Assembly: GCF_008831285.2 (NCBI RefSeq) | Contig: NC_045141.1 | Span: 746,001 to 810,000 of the forward strand | Origin: Nymphaea colorata | Lineage: Eukaryota; Streptophyta; Magnoliopsida; Nymphaeales; Nymphaeaceae | Direction: 5' to 3' | Length of the DNA: 64,000 bases | Shown here: positions 12,328 through 24,400 of the stretch, in pieces | Layout: every line of letters begins with the position of its first letter | How positions within the stretch are numbered: position 1 is the first letter of the stretch | Notes under the pieces: model-generated | Seen by the model: only the letters and a program-made list of their open reading frames with translations | Databases searched by the model: none | Told to the model about the DNA's origin: nothing | Program-made: the position numbers and the translations under genes

Positions 12328-12597
12328 GCCGTTAAGTGTAGGTGCTTTCTTGAGGTTGCAGATGATAGTTTTTCCTATTTGACCCTAAACTGACCGATCT
12401 AGCCAGGTTCAAACGAGCTCTACCAGGCCTTCGAGGACCGAGCCCACGTATGTGGCAAAAATATGGGAACGACTTGTGGCTAGGGGTGAAAGGCCAACCA
12501 AGATCAGATATAGGTTGTTTTCCCTGAATCTCAGTGCATCACAAAAGACCCGATCGATAAGTAGATTAATATTATATGTCTGAAAGAGAAGTCCACT

Positions 12598-13031
12598 TAG
12601 GGCTGCACAACAAGTTGAGCCAGCTCGAGCTCGACTCGATCGAACTCACTCGTTGAAGCTCAACTCGAACCCGACTTGTTTATAAACGAGTTGAGCTCAA
12701 GTTCAAATGTATGCTCGAAATGTTAAACAAGTTGAGTTCGAGTTGTAAGAACTCAACTCGACTCGACTATACAATGAATATTGAATTATAACGAGAAAAA
12801 ATCTAAACGAGTAAAAACTAAACGAGTTAATCGAGTTAGACAAGTTAAATGAAACAAGCCATGTTTAACATAAATGAGTTCAGTGAGTTCAGTTTGAGCC
12901 CAATGTTGTATCATTGAGTCGAGCTTGAGCTTGTTCTAGAGCTTGAGTTGAGTTTGACCTCGAGTTTTCTGAGTGAAGTCGACTCGAGCTGACCCAACTA
13001 GAGCTCGACTTGACTCATGCATGCAGCCCTG
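12598..13031. mobile_element. hAT-like miniature element (434 bp) with target duplication
   Basis: The left end reads TAGGGCTGCACAAC and the right end is the inverse complement CAGGGCTGCAT, the terminal type widespread in plant hAT non-autonomous elements. The interior is built of CTCGAGCTCGACTCG-like words and has no coding capacity. The flanks AGTCCACT (12590-12597) and GGTCCACC (13032-13039) match at six of eight bases, consistent with an aged 8-bp hAT target duplication. A half copy in inverse orientation lies at about 47310-47455. Confidence 0.8.
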
Positions 13032-13039
13032 GGTCCACC

Positions 13040-15780
13040 ACATACTACAAAGAACGAAACCCTATTTTTAGGTTTTGATCTGAAACCAAGCCCTGGTCTG
13101 CCGAAGCCAAATCAAAGGAGAAAAATGGAAAATCATTGGAATTTGGGAAATAGTTGGCTAATACAGGGCATCTAACTCGTTAATTGTATGTCGGTTCATA
13201 TCAACTAATTTGAAAGTGAATTTTTTGTTGTTTTTTTTTCTACTTCTAGATAAAAGTTACATAGAAAATATAAATTAATCAAGATCAGAATATGCCTAAC
13301 GATAGGTTGTGAGCCAAACAGAAAAATATATACCATGTTTGAAAAATATATACCGAGTTTGAAAACCCAGAAAACCGGCTGTGCTTCATGCCTATATTTG
13401 TTTCAACATGCATGATGGTCGATCGAGCAGAAAATTTCAACAGGATGGTATGATCCTCCCCAATTTTTTGAAAAAATATGACAACAGATATTAAGAAAAA
13501 TGACTTATTAAATAGTAGAACTAAAATGTTTTTGCTGTTTTTCGTAATTAAAAGAGAAACCAATTTTCTAAGCCTTTAACTCACTAATATTTCATTCGGG
13601 TTTTTTAAACAAAACCAATGATATCTCTCCCCCCACTCTCTCTCTCTCTCCCTCTCTCTCTCGCCCCCCCTAAAAAAAAAAAAAAAAATCAATTATTGGC
13701 TGTTCGTTCATTGGTGCACTGTTTGGAATGTCCACTCTACATGAGGATCCACCATCCCTGCAAATGTTGTTGTTGTCTCAAGGTATGCACAATGAGCTAG
13801 AATCAACAAATTAATTGGCACCATTTTGGGGATTTTGTTCAGTCTTGTTAGCGGTACACACGCCACTTTTATTAATGACTTTTCAAAATATTTTTATAAA
13901 AAACTTAATAGCCTCAATATTAATTAATTTTGAATAATTTACTGTGGAAATTTAATATCCTCCTACGTGTTAATTTCCAATCCTGCTACCAATTAACTAA
14001 GCTAAACATGCCAAATTGTTTTGTTCAGACAACAATTATATATAGCTTTTATTGTTCCTTTAAGCACCAAATTAATTATATATTTTCAGGGAGTTCCAAA
14101 CTTAAATATTGCTCTTTTAATATTATGGCAAAATATTAGAGTAAAACTAGCTAAGTGATTTACAGGTTCTTACGTAACAAATTATGTGCTTTTCACAAGG
14201 ATAAACAATAGGATATATAGCAAAATATTAACAAAAAATTTTACAACTGTTTGTCCCAATAGAAATATATTCAGCAATATTTGCAATTATTTGCTGCGTT
14301 AAGAATAAAATTCACATGAAATGGAGGCGCTTTGGGCATTACTCTCTTCCACTGTAAAAGATGGGGAAACAAATGAAGGCTCGAAATGATAAAGGTAGGG
14401 GCATGCCCCCAACAAGCTGTTACTGCAACCAGATCCCAAAGGGAGGCACTAATTGGGGCTTGTTATATATGCACTGTTTTAATATATTTTAATATAATGT
14501 CTAGGAAGAAGAACTTAAATTAATTCATGCATTATTGCACCACAAACTACTCCATACATTAGATGGTCCAAATAAATGAAATGTTTATGATAAACCACAA
14601 AATAAGTAACCAACACATAGAGAGTTCAAAATTTTGAGACCCACTTTGTAAACTTAATTGATTTCCTCCATCCCTACCCACTTAGTATTACCTTTTAGTA
14701 CTGCTTCATCATTTTACAGGTAACTCAATCGTTTTCTAATGCACTATTCTCATGTAAAACATCTCATATTTCATCCGTTAATTTTATTGATTTTTTCGAA
14801 GTCCTGTAATTGTGAAACATTGCCTTCTTGGATACATGTTCTATATGAACACCATGTTATCGTTGCAGTAATGCATGGCATATTTATGTCTATATTTCAT
14901 TGCTGCATTTAAAGATCATTTCATATTTTCAATGGCTATTATTGGAACATGGTTTTTTTTTTTCACAAAACTACTTGGAAGTCGCAATGAGAAGGATAGC
15001 ATGGAAACATGAAAAAACAAAAAATTTACATCAAGCAAGAAAAAGTCATGCGGAACCATCTGTCGAGTGGTCTGTTTCGAGTAATATTTATTTCAGAAAC
15101 ACTATTGCATAAATGAATGTACAATATTGTTAGAAAAAAAAGTTAAAGATGTTGCGAACCTAAACTTTTGTGACCAATTTGTTTTATTGAAGGCAAATTT
15201 TTTTATTGAAGACATAGCACATGGAAATAATTTTTCAAACATCCTAATTTTTATACTATTAAGCATCATTACAAACTATACTGACAACAAACCACTATTA
15301 TTTAGAAGATAAACTGAACAAGCAACCCAGTCAAATCTTAGAATAAAAGGCATAAAAGTTCTCATTATTCTAGTCCTAAAAATTCTGGTAGATCTTGGAA
15401 TGGTTTTGGCATAACAAGGCCCTTTCAGTAATGTTCGAGCCACATCGCCAGCCCTTTTATTTGCAATCACCTGAAAAAGGAAAATGGGGATGAGAAATTG
15501 GGAAAGTTTTCCATACAATGGGTACTATTGACTTATTCCAAATTATGTTAAGTAATTTGAAAGTCTTGTCTCACTACTGCACGAAACTGAGAGACTCAAT
15601 ATATGGTTTCAAGAACAAATATGCACACAAAGACATTTAACAGTGACGAATACAACATTCATGAATATGAGAGAGAGTTCTGTATGCAACTCCGTGTATG
15701 TAACGAGTGTGCGCCAGATGTGGACCATACTACCAATATGCACATTTTCTTTCATGCCCAAACATTACATATGCATGTGC
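13040..15780. other. No gene seen
   Basis: AT-rich spacer with a CT microsatellite followed by an A-run at about 13625-13688. Open frames of 60-90 codons are present on both strands but none shows a recognisable domain. Confidence 0.4.
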
Positions 15781-15960
15781 ATGAGATAACAAATAGGTAC
15801 GAAATAACAAAGAAGTATGATATAATGTTTATGAGACAATAAAACATTTACGAGATAATGAGATAACGAATAGACAAATGGATGTATGAGGTAACACTAA
15901 TTGTTTATGAGATAACTAAAGATTTATGAGATAATAAGATGATGGATGTATGAATGTAGA
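15781..15960. repeat. Degenerate short repeat of ATGAGATAAC-type words
   Basis: The word (T/A)ATGAGATAA or close variants recurs about ten times in 180 bases, interspersed with GATGTATGA words. It looks like a decayed minisatellite with irregular spacing rather than a coding region. Confidence 0.6.
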
Positions 15961-16089
15961 TTGATAATGCCTTTCCAATGCTTGTCTAGAATTCACTTAT
16001 GCTTGGCATGAAAACTCCTTAACCAGCACTATTTTTTACATGTATAACCACCTTTAGCACAGCTTCCCAATTATTATTGCAAAATTTTT

Positions 16090-19000
16090 CCATATAACTG
16101 TTTTATACACTCACTGAAATAAGCATGTCAGACCATGTAATTGTTAGGTAGTTTAGTTTCTCTGCTAATGTCATATACTTTGTATCATCTATGATGCATT
16201 CTCAATCATTTTTAGGCAGATTTATGTGTCCCTCCATTGGTTTATCAACAGACTTTGCATCTATATGACCAGGCTTTGCAATAGTATTGACAGCATACTT
16301 CCTTTGTGCTACATGAATTCCCTATTTGCTTCTTGCAAGTTCAAGACCTAAGAAAAATTTCAGTTTTTCGAAATCTTTCATATTAAAAATTTAAGTAATT
16401 CTTGAACTTGTAGATCTGTTCATCCTTATTTCTTATAACGACAAGGTCATCTACATAGACCAAGACAATAATAAAACTCTTACCTTCTGAGAGTGTGAAT
16501 AGCAAGTAACTAACCTTTGATTGTAGAAACCCATAGCTTCGAAGCACAATAGAGAACTTGATAGACCAGTTTTATGAAGCCTATTAGAGTCTATAGGATG
16601 ATTTGTTCGATTTACAAATCCTATTTTTCCCTTGTAAGCCATATCCTTTAGGTAGAACAACTTCAAGCAAGCCACCATGTAAAAATGTATTGTAGACATT
16701 CATCTAATATGGGCTCCAATTCAATGTTGTGGCAATGGTAAGCATCTCAAAGACACTAATTTGGTAACTAGTACATAAGTTTCACTATAGTTTATCACCT
16801 CTATTTGCCCATATCATTTTAGTACCAATTGTGCCTTGAACCTTTCAGTAGTTCCATCAGATATATGTTTCATCCTATATACCCACTTGCAACCAATTGA
16901 TCCAACACTAGGTGGACAATGGGTAAGTGCCCATGTTCTCTTGTCTTCTAATGCTTTAGCTTAAGCTCCCATAGATTAATGCTAGAACTCGTGCTTTACT
17001 ACTTCAAAATATGATAGAGGTTAAGACAAATGTGAAACAATAAGCCAAGATGATTCATGAGTAAGAGAAAGCCTTTGAAAGGATATAGAATTGGAAAACA
17101 AGATGAATGACCTCTTATCAGTAACTATTTGCTTGATCATTGTTGCGAGCAATTGGAAGAGGTAGTCGGATGACTTTGCTTATTATTGCTAATGTCATCA
17201 ACACTTTATTTTTCTCACATATTTTTCGTTATAGTTTGATCAATAATGGGCAGCGGAAGAAAAAGAATTTTAGGTTGATTTTAGATTGATTGAAAAATAA
17301 TATTTTCAAAAAAAAATAAAATCTTGACAGATAAAACTTCTATGAGTATCAAAATCATATACATTATATTTTTTGTTTACGCATACCACCAAAATAATAC
17401 ATCTTCTTGATCTTTGATCAAATTTTGTTTAGGTTTGATGATAGTTGCATTGTAGAGAAAACCAAAAAGTCACATTATGTAAAAAAAACGTTTTCCTAAA
17501 AATAGCATTTCACATAGTATTTTTCGTTTCAATAGTGAAGTTGGTCAATAAGAAAAATTGCTGTTTGAATACATTTTTCCCAAAATGTCATAGATAAATT
17601 GAATTCAAATCTTAATGAATGAGCTATATCTAAAATGTATTGTTGCTTCCTCTTCACAACACTATTCTATTGGGGTGTATAGGAAAACTAAGTTCATGGA
17701 TTACACCTTTTTTCAACAAAAAAAAATTCCTTATGTTCTTGGTTTAATAATTTTGTGCCACTACCATACTTGACTTTTAAGATGTTACCTTTGTATTTTC
17801 TAATAAAAAAATTAAAAAAAAATTATCTGTCAATTTGTTTTCATATTTATGCCTTATAGAAAGTATCAACAATGCACAAGTGATCATCCACAACACTAAT
17901 GAAACAATGTAAGTTAGTTATGGATGACAAAGAGTTAACTCCCCATAGATAAATATGTAAGAGTTGAAATGCAGTTTTCATTGATATGCAACTAGAAGTG
18001 AAAGGTAATCTGGTTTTCTTAGCAATTCAGCAAACATCACAAGTATTTCGATTTAGTCATATATTTTTATCATAAATAGAGAATATTTTGTGTCTAGATT
18101 CAGATAGGTGTTCTAATATCTTATGCCAGTCTTCACAACTAAAACAGAATGAAAAAAAGTGACTAAACTGAAAAGCATTGTACTGCTTTTTTCATGTAAT
18201 AGAGCCGATTTCTTACATCACCCAAGATAAGCATCATTTTGGTCTCCAGGTCATATAAAACACGTCTAAGCACATCAAATGAAATAGAACATTTTGAGGC
18301 TTCAACCAGTTTTGTGATAGAAATGAAATCGAACTTGAATTATGTATATAATAGACATTATTAAGATTCAAAAGAGGATTAATCATGACATTTTCTTGAC
18401 AATGAGCATCAATTTTCCATTAGGAGATGACATTATCTGGATGAATGAGACATGAAATGGAGCAATTCACATGATTACTTGCTCCATTGTTGATTATGTA
18501 AGGGTTTCTAGGTATATGATTACTAGCAAAACTTGCAAGAGACATGGAAGATTCTTTTTTTATCAACTGTAACAATCAATTGTACTTGCCTAAAGTGAAG
18601 GAGGGTGTAGCATTTTTCTTGCCATGAAACGAATTCATTGACAAAGTTGCAACAAAGTTTGCAATTGCATTAGAAATAGTTGTGGAATTTTTATCATATC
18701 CCTTGTTAGGATTCAATTTAGACACCTTCACTTTTGATGGATGGTTGTGCAACTTGAAACAATGGTCATGAGTATGGCATTTGACACAATAGTAAGAACA
18801 GACTCACCCTTTGGTTCTTGGAATCACACTTTAGAAACTGCACCAACCATTCTTTTTATTGAATTTCAAAACCTTTTGCATCACTCCCTACAAGCAGAAT
18901 AGAAAAGAATCATATGAGGCCAACTTATCCCAGTAGGCCTTGAAGTTCATGTAGTATGCTAATATAGAAAATGCATCTTCATTATTCTTGCTAATCACTT

Positions 19001-19433
19001 ATCTTAATTTGAAATTTGCAGGTACTTTGGTAGAAACATTCTTGTAAATCTAAACATACTTTACTCTCTATGGTAGTATATATAACACTATCTTCTATTT
19101 CAAGAGAAAATGAGTTGATGATCTAGGGCAAGATCACATAATTGGAATGAGACCTCAACAAACATTTTAGACAAAAAACCTCAAGCATTGGCAATGAACC
19201 ATTGATGAACGATATTTTGTTCTTAGTAGCAAGTGCCATTATCATTGATCATGTCCAAGTGCCATAGCTATTACCATCGAGATGCTAATTCACAACAAAG
19301 CTCATGGGTTGCCGGAATGATGCATAAAATAAGGGATGTCAAATTCTATGTAGAGGTCAGCCAAATGATTTGAACTAGAGGTGTTTGAGTTTTCTCTAGT
19401 CAGTGAATTCATATTTGCATTTGTTTTTGCCAT
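16090..19433 (-). pseudogene. Degenerate Ty1/copia element 1 (gag-pol)
   Basis: Read on the reverse strand from the ATG at 19433: gag start MAKTNANMNSLT..SSNHLADLY followed by YFMHHSGNP (family form YFLHHSDNPG); a CCHC-like knuckle near 18720-18800 (YCVKC..HDHCFKLHNHP); a very decayed protease-integrase part at 17100-18600; RT with GCKWVYRMKHISDGTTERFKA (about 16830-16895, one residue beyond this shown) and VLVYVDDLVVI near 16440-16470. Many stops and frameshifts occur throughout. A primer binding site sits upstream at 19543-19555. It once encoded capsid, protease, integrase and reverse transcriptase and is now inert. Confidence 0.88.
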
Positions 19434-19542
19434 ATATTGACCAAGATGGAAGAGCAAGCAGTGATGACAAGATGATGATTAGTAAATAACCATATAGTAG
19501 TCAATAAGAGACCAATATCATGCTCAAAGAAAAAGAGCTTAG

Positions 19543-19555
19543 AGCTCTCATACCA
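19543..19555 (-). promoter_or_regulatory. Primer binding site of copia element 1
   Basis: On the reverse strand the sequence reads TGGTATGAGAGCT, one base different from the consensus tRNA-iMet site. It lies 110 bases before the gag ATG, the normal leader distance. The 5' LTR therefore begins at 19556 and extends rightward on the + strand. Confidence 0.75.
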
Positions 19556-20100
19556 TAGTAAAATCAAAACAGTGGAAAACAAAGCACAAGTAAAACAGAG
19601 TGAAGCGGGGTAGTACATCAAAACAGAAAGCATATACCGTGTGATGAAGAGGCTAAATAGCACTTCCTTGGTTACTAAACTCTTATAGTGTACAAGAAAT
19701 TTGTTCATCTCTATCTCTCTCTTCCCTCCGTCCCCAAACATTGAATCTTAAATCGTGTCTCTCTCTTCCCTCCATCCCCAAACGTTGAATCTTAAATTGT
19801 GTCTTTCTATTCAATTCCCGCACTCCCCAAATGTTCATAAAAATATTCTGTCTAATGGTTTTTCCTTCTCAAAGTAACACCATCACACCAAACGGGATAG
19901 AACATCAACTTTTTGCTCTAAAGCATAGCAAATTAATAAGCATCAAGTAGCATATGAAGTCTTGATTTTATGAAATAGAGGTGGCCCCGCTGCCAGCCTA
20001 GAAATGAAAGGCCATAAGGGCTACATAGTTGGCCACCTTCACATGATTTTTAGAAAATGAAAGACCATAAGTCCTTGTTCATGATTTTTAAAACTGTATG
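19556..20100 (-). repeat. Probable 5' LTR of copia element 1
   Basis: Placed only from its position next to the primer binding site; the outer end is not defined and no partner LTR was recognised near 15-16 kb. It contains a 44-bp direct duplication at 19714-19757 and 19758-19801 and a third, shorter, diverged copy after it. Confidence 0.45.
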
Positions 20101-20820
20101 CTGAACAAATATGCTAGAAAGGATTAATTCTCCACCGAGACTGTGTTCTTTGATGATACCCCAACAAACCAGACTATATGAGAAACCTGATAACATATAA
20201 CTCATTTTAAAATCAATGCACTAAACAATACTGCTGTGGATTTTGCTATACATGTATGTATGTGTCTATGTTTGGAAATAATTTTATGCATGTGCATTAA
20301 CACCATCATTGTATTTCTTAGCTTGCACGCCTATTAACTGTTCACTTCAAATAAGTGTCTTTCTCTAAATTATCTCCAAGAACCTCAAGCTAGTTCATTA
20401 GTCTTCCCTTCCCCACAACTATGGAGATCATCTTTCTATACAGTCAAACTGAAGCCCTACAGATTAAGTGAACACTAATGTTGCTCCACATAAGCTAACA
20501 CTATATCATCAATATGTCATTTAATTAGTCTACCATGTTGATTGCTCCATGTCTCTCAGATATGCTTCTATATCCTCAAGCTCTACAACCACATCACCTG
20601 ACGTCGAAGAATTAGTAAAACGACTATAGAATTTAATCACCTTATGAGCAATATTAATTTTATCACAATTAATTCAAACTCAAGCTAAGATGCAAGTAGA
20701 AAATTCGCCTGAAAAATGAAAGGTGAATCACTTCTACCATGTAAATACTGTTGCTAGCATACTAATATCACCTAACTAATTAGGAAAACACATTTAAATG
20801 ATTGCTTCTGAGTGCCCACT
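20101..20820. other. No gene seen
   Basis: AT-rich spacer between two copia elements without recognisable coding or repeat ends. Confidence 0.35.
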
Positions 20821-21400
20821 TTTCGAGGAATTAACAACCGAATTGAAGCACTCAATTTGACCCTTTTTTTGGAACAATTTGTACCGGTGCAAAAGAAATC
20901 TAGCCATATAAAGAATTTTAGGGAAAAGAGGAAGATTCCCACGCCAACATCTGGGCAGGACTATAGAAAAATAAATCATTGCCTCTTTTGGCCCCTCCAA
21001 ACATTGCATCAACCTGTTGCGCATCATCACAAGCCCAACTTGCCTCGTCCACCACCACTCCTTTCCTCCCCTTGCAAGATCTTGTGAGTTTCAGATGATG
21101 CACAAGAGAAAAATCAGGGTTGCGATGGAATCAACTGGACACAACAGGGAAGGCCGTAAATGGATGGAACAAAGCATCGTGCTCTTCTTAATTTCACATA
21201 TTCAAACCCTTTCTGTACAAAATTACTTACAGGCATAAAAGAAGATTTTTTGTTACAACACAATCACGCCTTCAACCTTCTAGAGACTTCCACATGTGTG
21301 ACAAGGAACGCCATGATTCAATTTTACGGTTTTACAATAGGCGTAAAGAAAACAGAGTTAATAACACAGCTTTAAGAATTATTTTTCATTTTTCATAACA
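20821..21400 (-). repeat. LTR type A, 3' LTR of copia element 2
   Basis: The right end ...TTTTCATAACA at 21400 is followed at 21401 by CCCCTCCTTC, which on the reverse strand is a polypurine tract, so this is the 3' LTR of the leftward-reading element. The left end is set by where similarity to the inverted copy at 49815-50370 starts. The last 220 bases also recur at 29846-30060. No type A LTR was found at the other end of the element. Confidence 0.7.
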
Positions 21401-21449
21401 CCCCTCCTTCAAACTGGTGAATGAGGTCTTCAAAACCCAGTTTGAGCTT

Positions 21450-24400
21450 TTAAAATTTGACCTGATCTTTGACAGGGGACTTGGTGAATAGATCAGCCAG
21501 ATGTAAGTACGATGGAACATAGCTTGTGACAATTGTTCCATTTTTTACTTGCTCATGCACAAGATGGCAGTCGATCTCCCCATGCTTGGTGCGTTCATGT
21601 AAAATTGAGCTCACTGCCATTTGTAATGCTGATCTCATCACAAAGAAGCTGTGCTGGTGAAGGAGGAGGCACTTGGAGATCTTTTAGAAGACATCTTATC
21701 CATATAAGTTCACAGCAGTAGTTGCGTGATATTTTTATTTCGGCTGAGAATCGAGATACTATGCTCAGTTTTTATGTTTTTCAAAAGATTAGACATAGTA
21801 ACCAGAGATTGATTTTTTCGTGTCTTTGCAAGCTCCGTAGTTGGCATCAAAACGTGCGGTAAGCTTGAAATTGTCATCTACTGGAAGAAAAATTCCATGA
21901 CCGGGTGAAGTTTGAGATAGCGTAATACTTTTATAGCAGAATTGTAGTGAGTAGTCGGTTTCTGCATATGGTGGCAAGGAAAGCAAATAGCAAAAACTAT
22001 TTCTGGCCTGGTTATAGTCAGATATATAAGATGCCCCACAAGTCTTTGAAACAGTGAAGGATTTTTTAAATCTTATCCATCATTGGCAGCAAGGGTTTGA
22101 CAGGGTTCCATGGGATCCTCAGATGGCTTGGCATTGAGAAGGCTTAATTCATCAATAATGCCACAAGAATACTTGCTCTGTGACGAAAATATTCATTTCT
22201 TCCCTTTGCTAAGCTCTAGGCGAAGGAGATATTTTAAGTTGCCCATGACTTTCATGCAAAATCTTTTGCCAAGATACATTTGAAGTTGTCTACGTATTCC
22301 ATATCATTTCCTGGAACAATGAGAGCATTGATGTACACCAAAATTACCATGAACACCCTTTCTCTTTGATATGCACATAGTGTGTAATCACACTTGGATT
22401 GCATAAAACCATAGCTCACCACTTCTGACAAGAACTTCAAGAACCTGTTTTGAGGAGCATGTTTCAGCCCATAGATAGGAGGCAATGTCATGTAGATTTC
22501 TTCATTCAGTTTCCCGTTTAGAAAGGCGTTATACACATCCATTTGTTGCAGCACCCAATTTCGTTTTTCAGCTATTGCAATCAAACAACAAATAGTAACA
22601 AGTTTGGCAGCAGCAGCATAGGTCTAATGGAAATCCAAGCCTTCCACTTGTGCATACCCTTTGGCCACTAATATGGCTTTCAACCTTTCTATTTCACCAT
22701 TCGCCTTATACTTGATCCGATAAACTCACTTGCGGCTGATGGGTTTGGCATTATTTGAAGGGGAGACTAGGGTCCAAGTATTGTTTGATTCCACTGCCAT
22801 AATTTCTTCTTGCATGGCTCTTTTCCAATTTGTATGTTTCTCTGCCTGACTAAAGGATGAAGGTTTGGTTTGAAGAAAGATATTCAACAGGAAGCTTTTA
22901 AGAGCAGCTGAAAAATGGGAAAAAGACAACTTATGACAAACGATACCTTGTGGAAGCCCTTTTCCATGATGGTGATGGACTATGTGAATCAGGATGGACC
23001 AGACCACAGTAAAAATCCTTCCATAAAATGGATGGCTTTGATATTCTGGATGATTTACAGACTGACTGTTGAGGACTTGGTAAAGTTTCTAGGGAAGTAT
23101 TTGTCTCAACCTCATCACTTGATTCTAAAACTTTTTCAGGTGGTTGTTCAATGTTTGTACAATCAGTACTCATGACATCATCTTGGCCTTCAGTCAGTTG
23201 ACAAGAACAAGGGCCTTGGTCACTTGAATTTCTGCTCTCAAGTGTATGATTGTCATCAAATGTGAGAGGAATAACTAAAAAATGTGAGACTTTGATCCTT
23301 TGAGAATTTGAAAGGAAATTCAGTTTCATTGCAGACCATATCCCTACAAACGAATTTTTTTTTGGTTTCCAAATAAAGTAGATTGTAGCCTTTTTGTTCA
23401 ATAGGATACCCAATGAACACACCTCGCTGAACCTTGTGACTAGGGATGTCAACGGAGTGGATTCGGATCCAATATATCCTTAATCATATCAGCTTTTTCG
23501 GATATTCAAATATTCAGATTCGAATTCAAATAAAACCTGAAATTCAATTTTATGATTCGAATCTGATTTTTATATTTATATCTGAATCCAAATTTTGAAC
23601 CAGATTTTGCTAATTTTCAAAATTTAATAGCAGTAGATATAGGATATTTGTCTAAAAATGAATCCGATCCGAATTTGCATCTGAATTCGATCGGATATTT
23701 ATGTATATCTGAATCTGAATTCGTATATGAATGGATGCCATTTATTAAATCTGAGTCCAATCTGATTTCCTAATTCGATATTAATTTTTTTTCCATATCC
23801 AATTTTTTTGTATCGGATTGGTCAGATATCCAATTCAAATCAGATATATTGACATCCCTACATGTGACCAAATTTTCCATGTGGTTTGAGGTTGGTAGAA
23901 AAATACAAACAACCAAACACACATATATGCTTTTTTTTTGGATGGGGGTCCTATTTTTTAAATATGTGGCTGTTAATGCACATAAGTCCCAACATTTTAA
24001 GGGTAGACCTGACTGAAACTTGAGAGCATACACCACATTCAAGATGTGCTGACGATTTCTCCCAACTATGCCGTTTTGTTGAGGCATGTAGGGGTATGAA
24101 TGTTGATGTAGGATGTCTCTATCACGGAAAAAAAAAATTGTCATTTGAGAAGAACTCGGTTCCACTATCAATCCTAATTTTAACACATCTGTTTTGAACT
24201 GTTTCTCAGTCATGTTAATGAAATGTTTAAGCAAATCACCTACTTCACGTTTATACTTCAATAGGTAAACCCACATGGCTCTAGAAAAATCATCCATAAT
24301 AGACAAAAGGTAATGTGCTTGAGTATGAGATGCTTGGGAAACATTAATCCCAAAAGCTTTAGTAAACAAAAACTAGCAAATCAAAAGGTTTAGCAAAACA

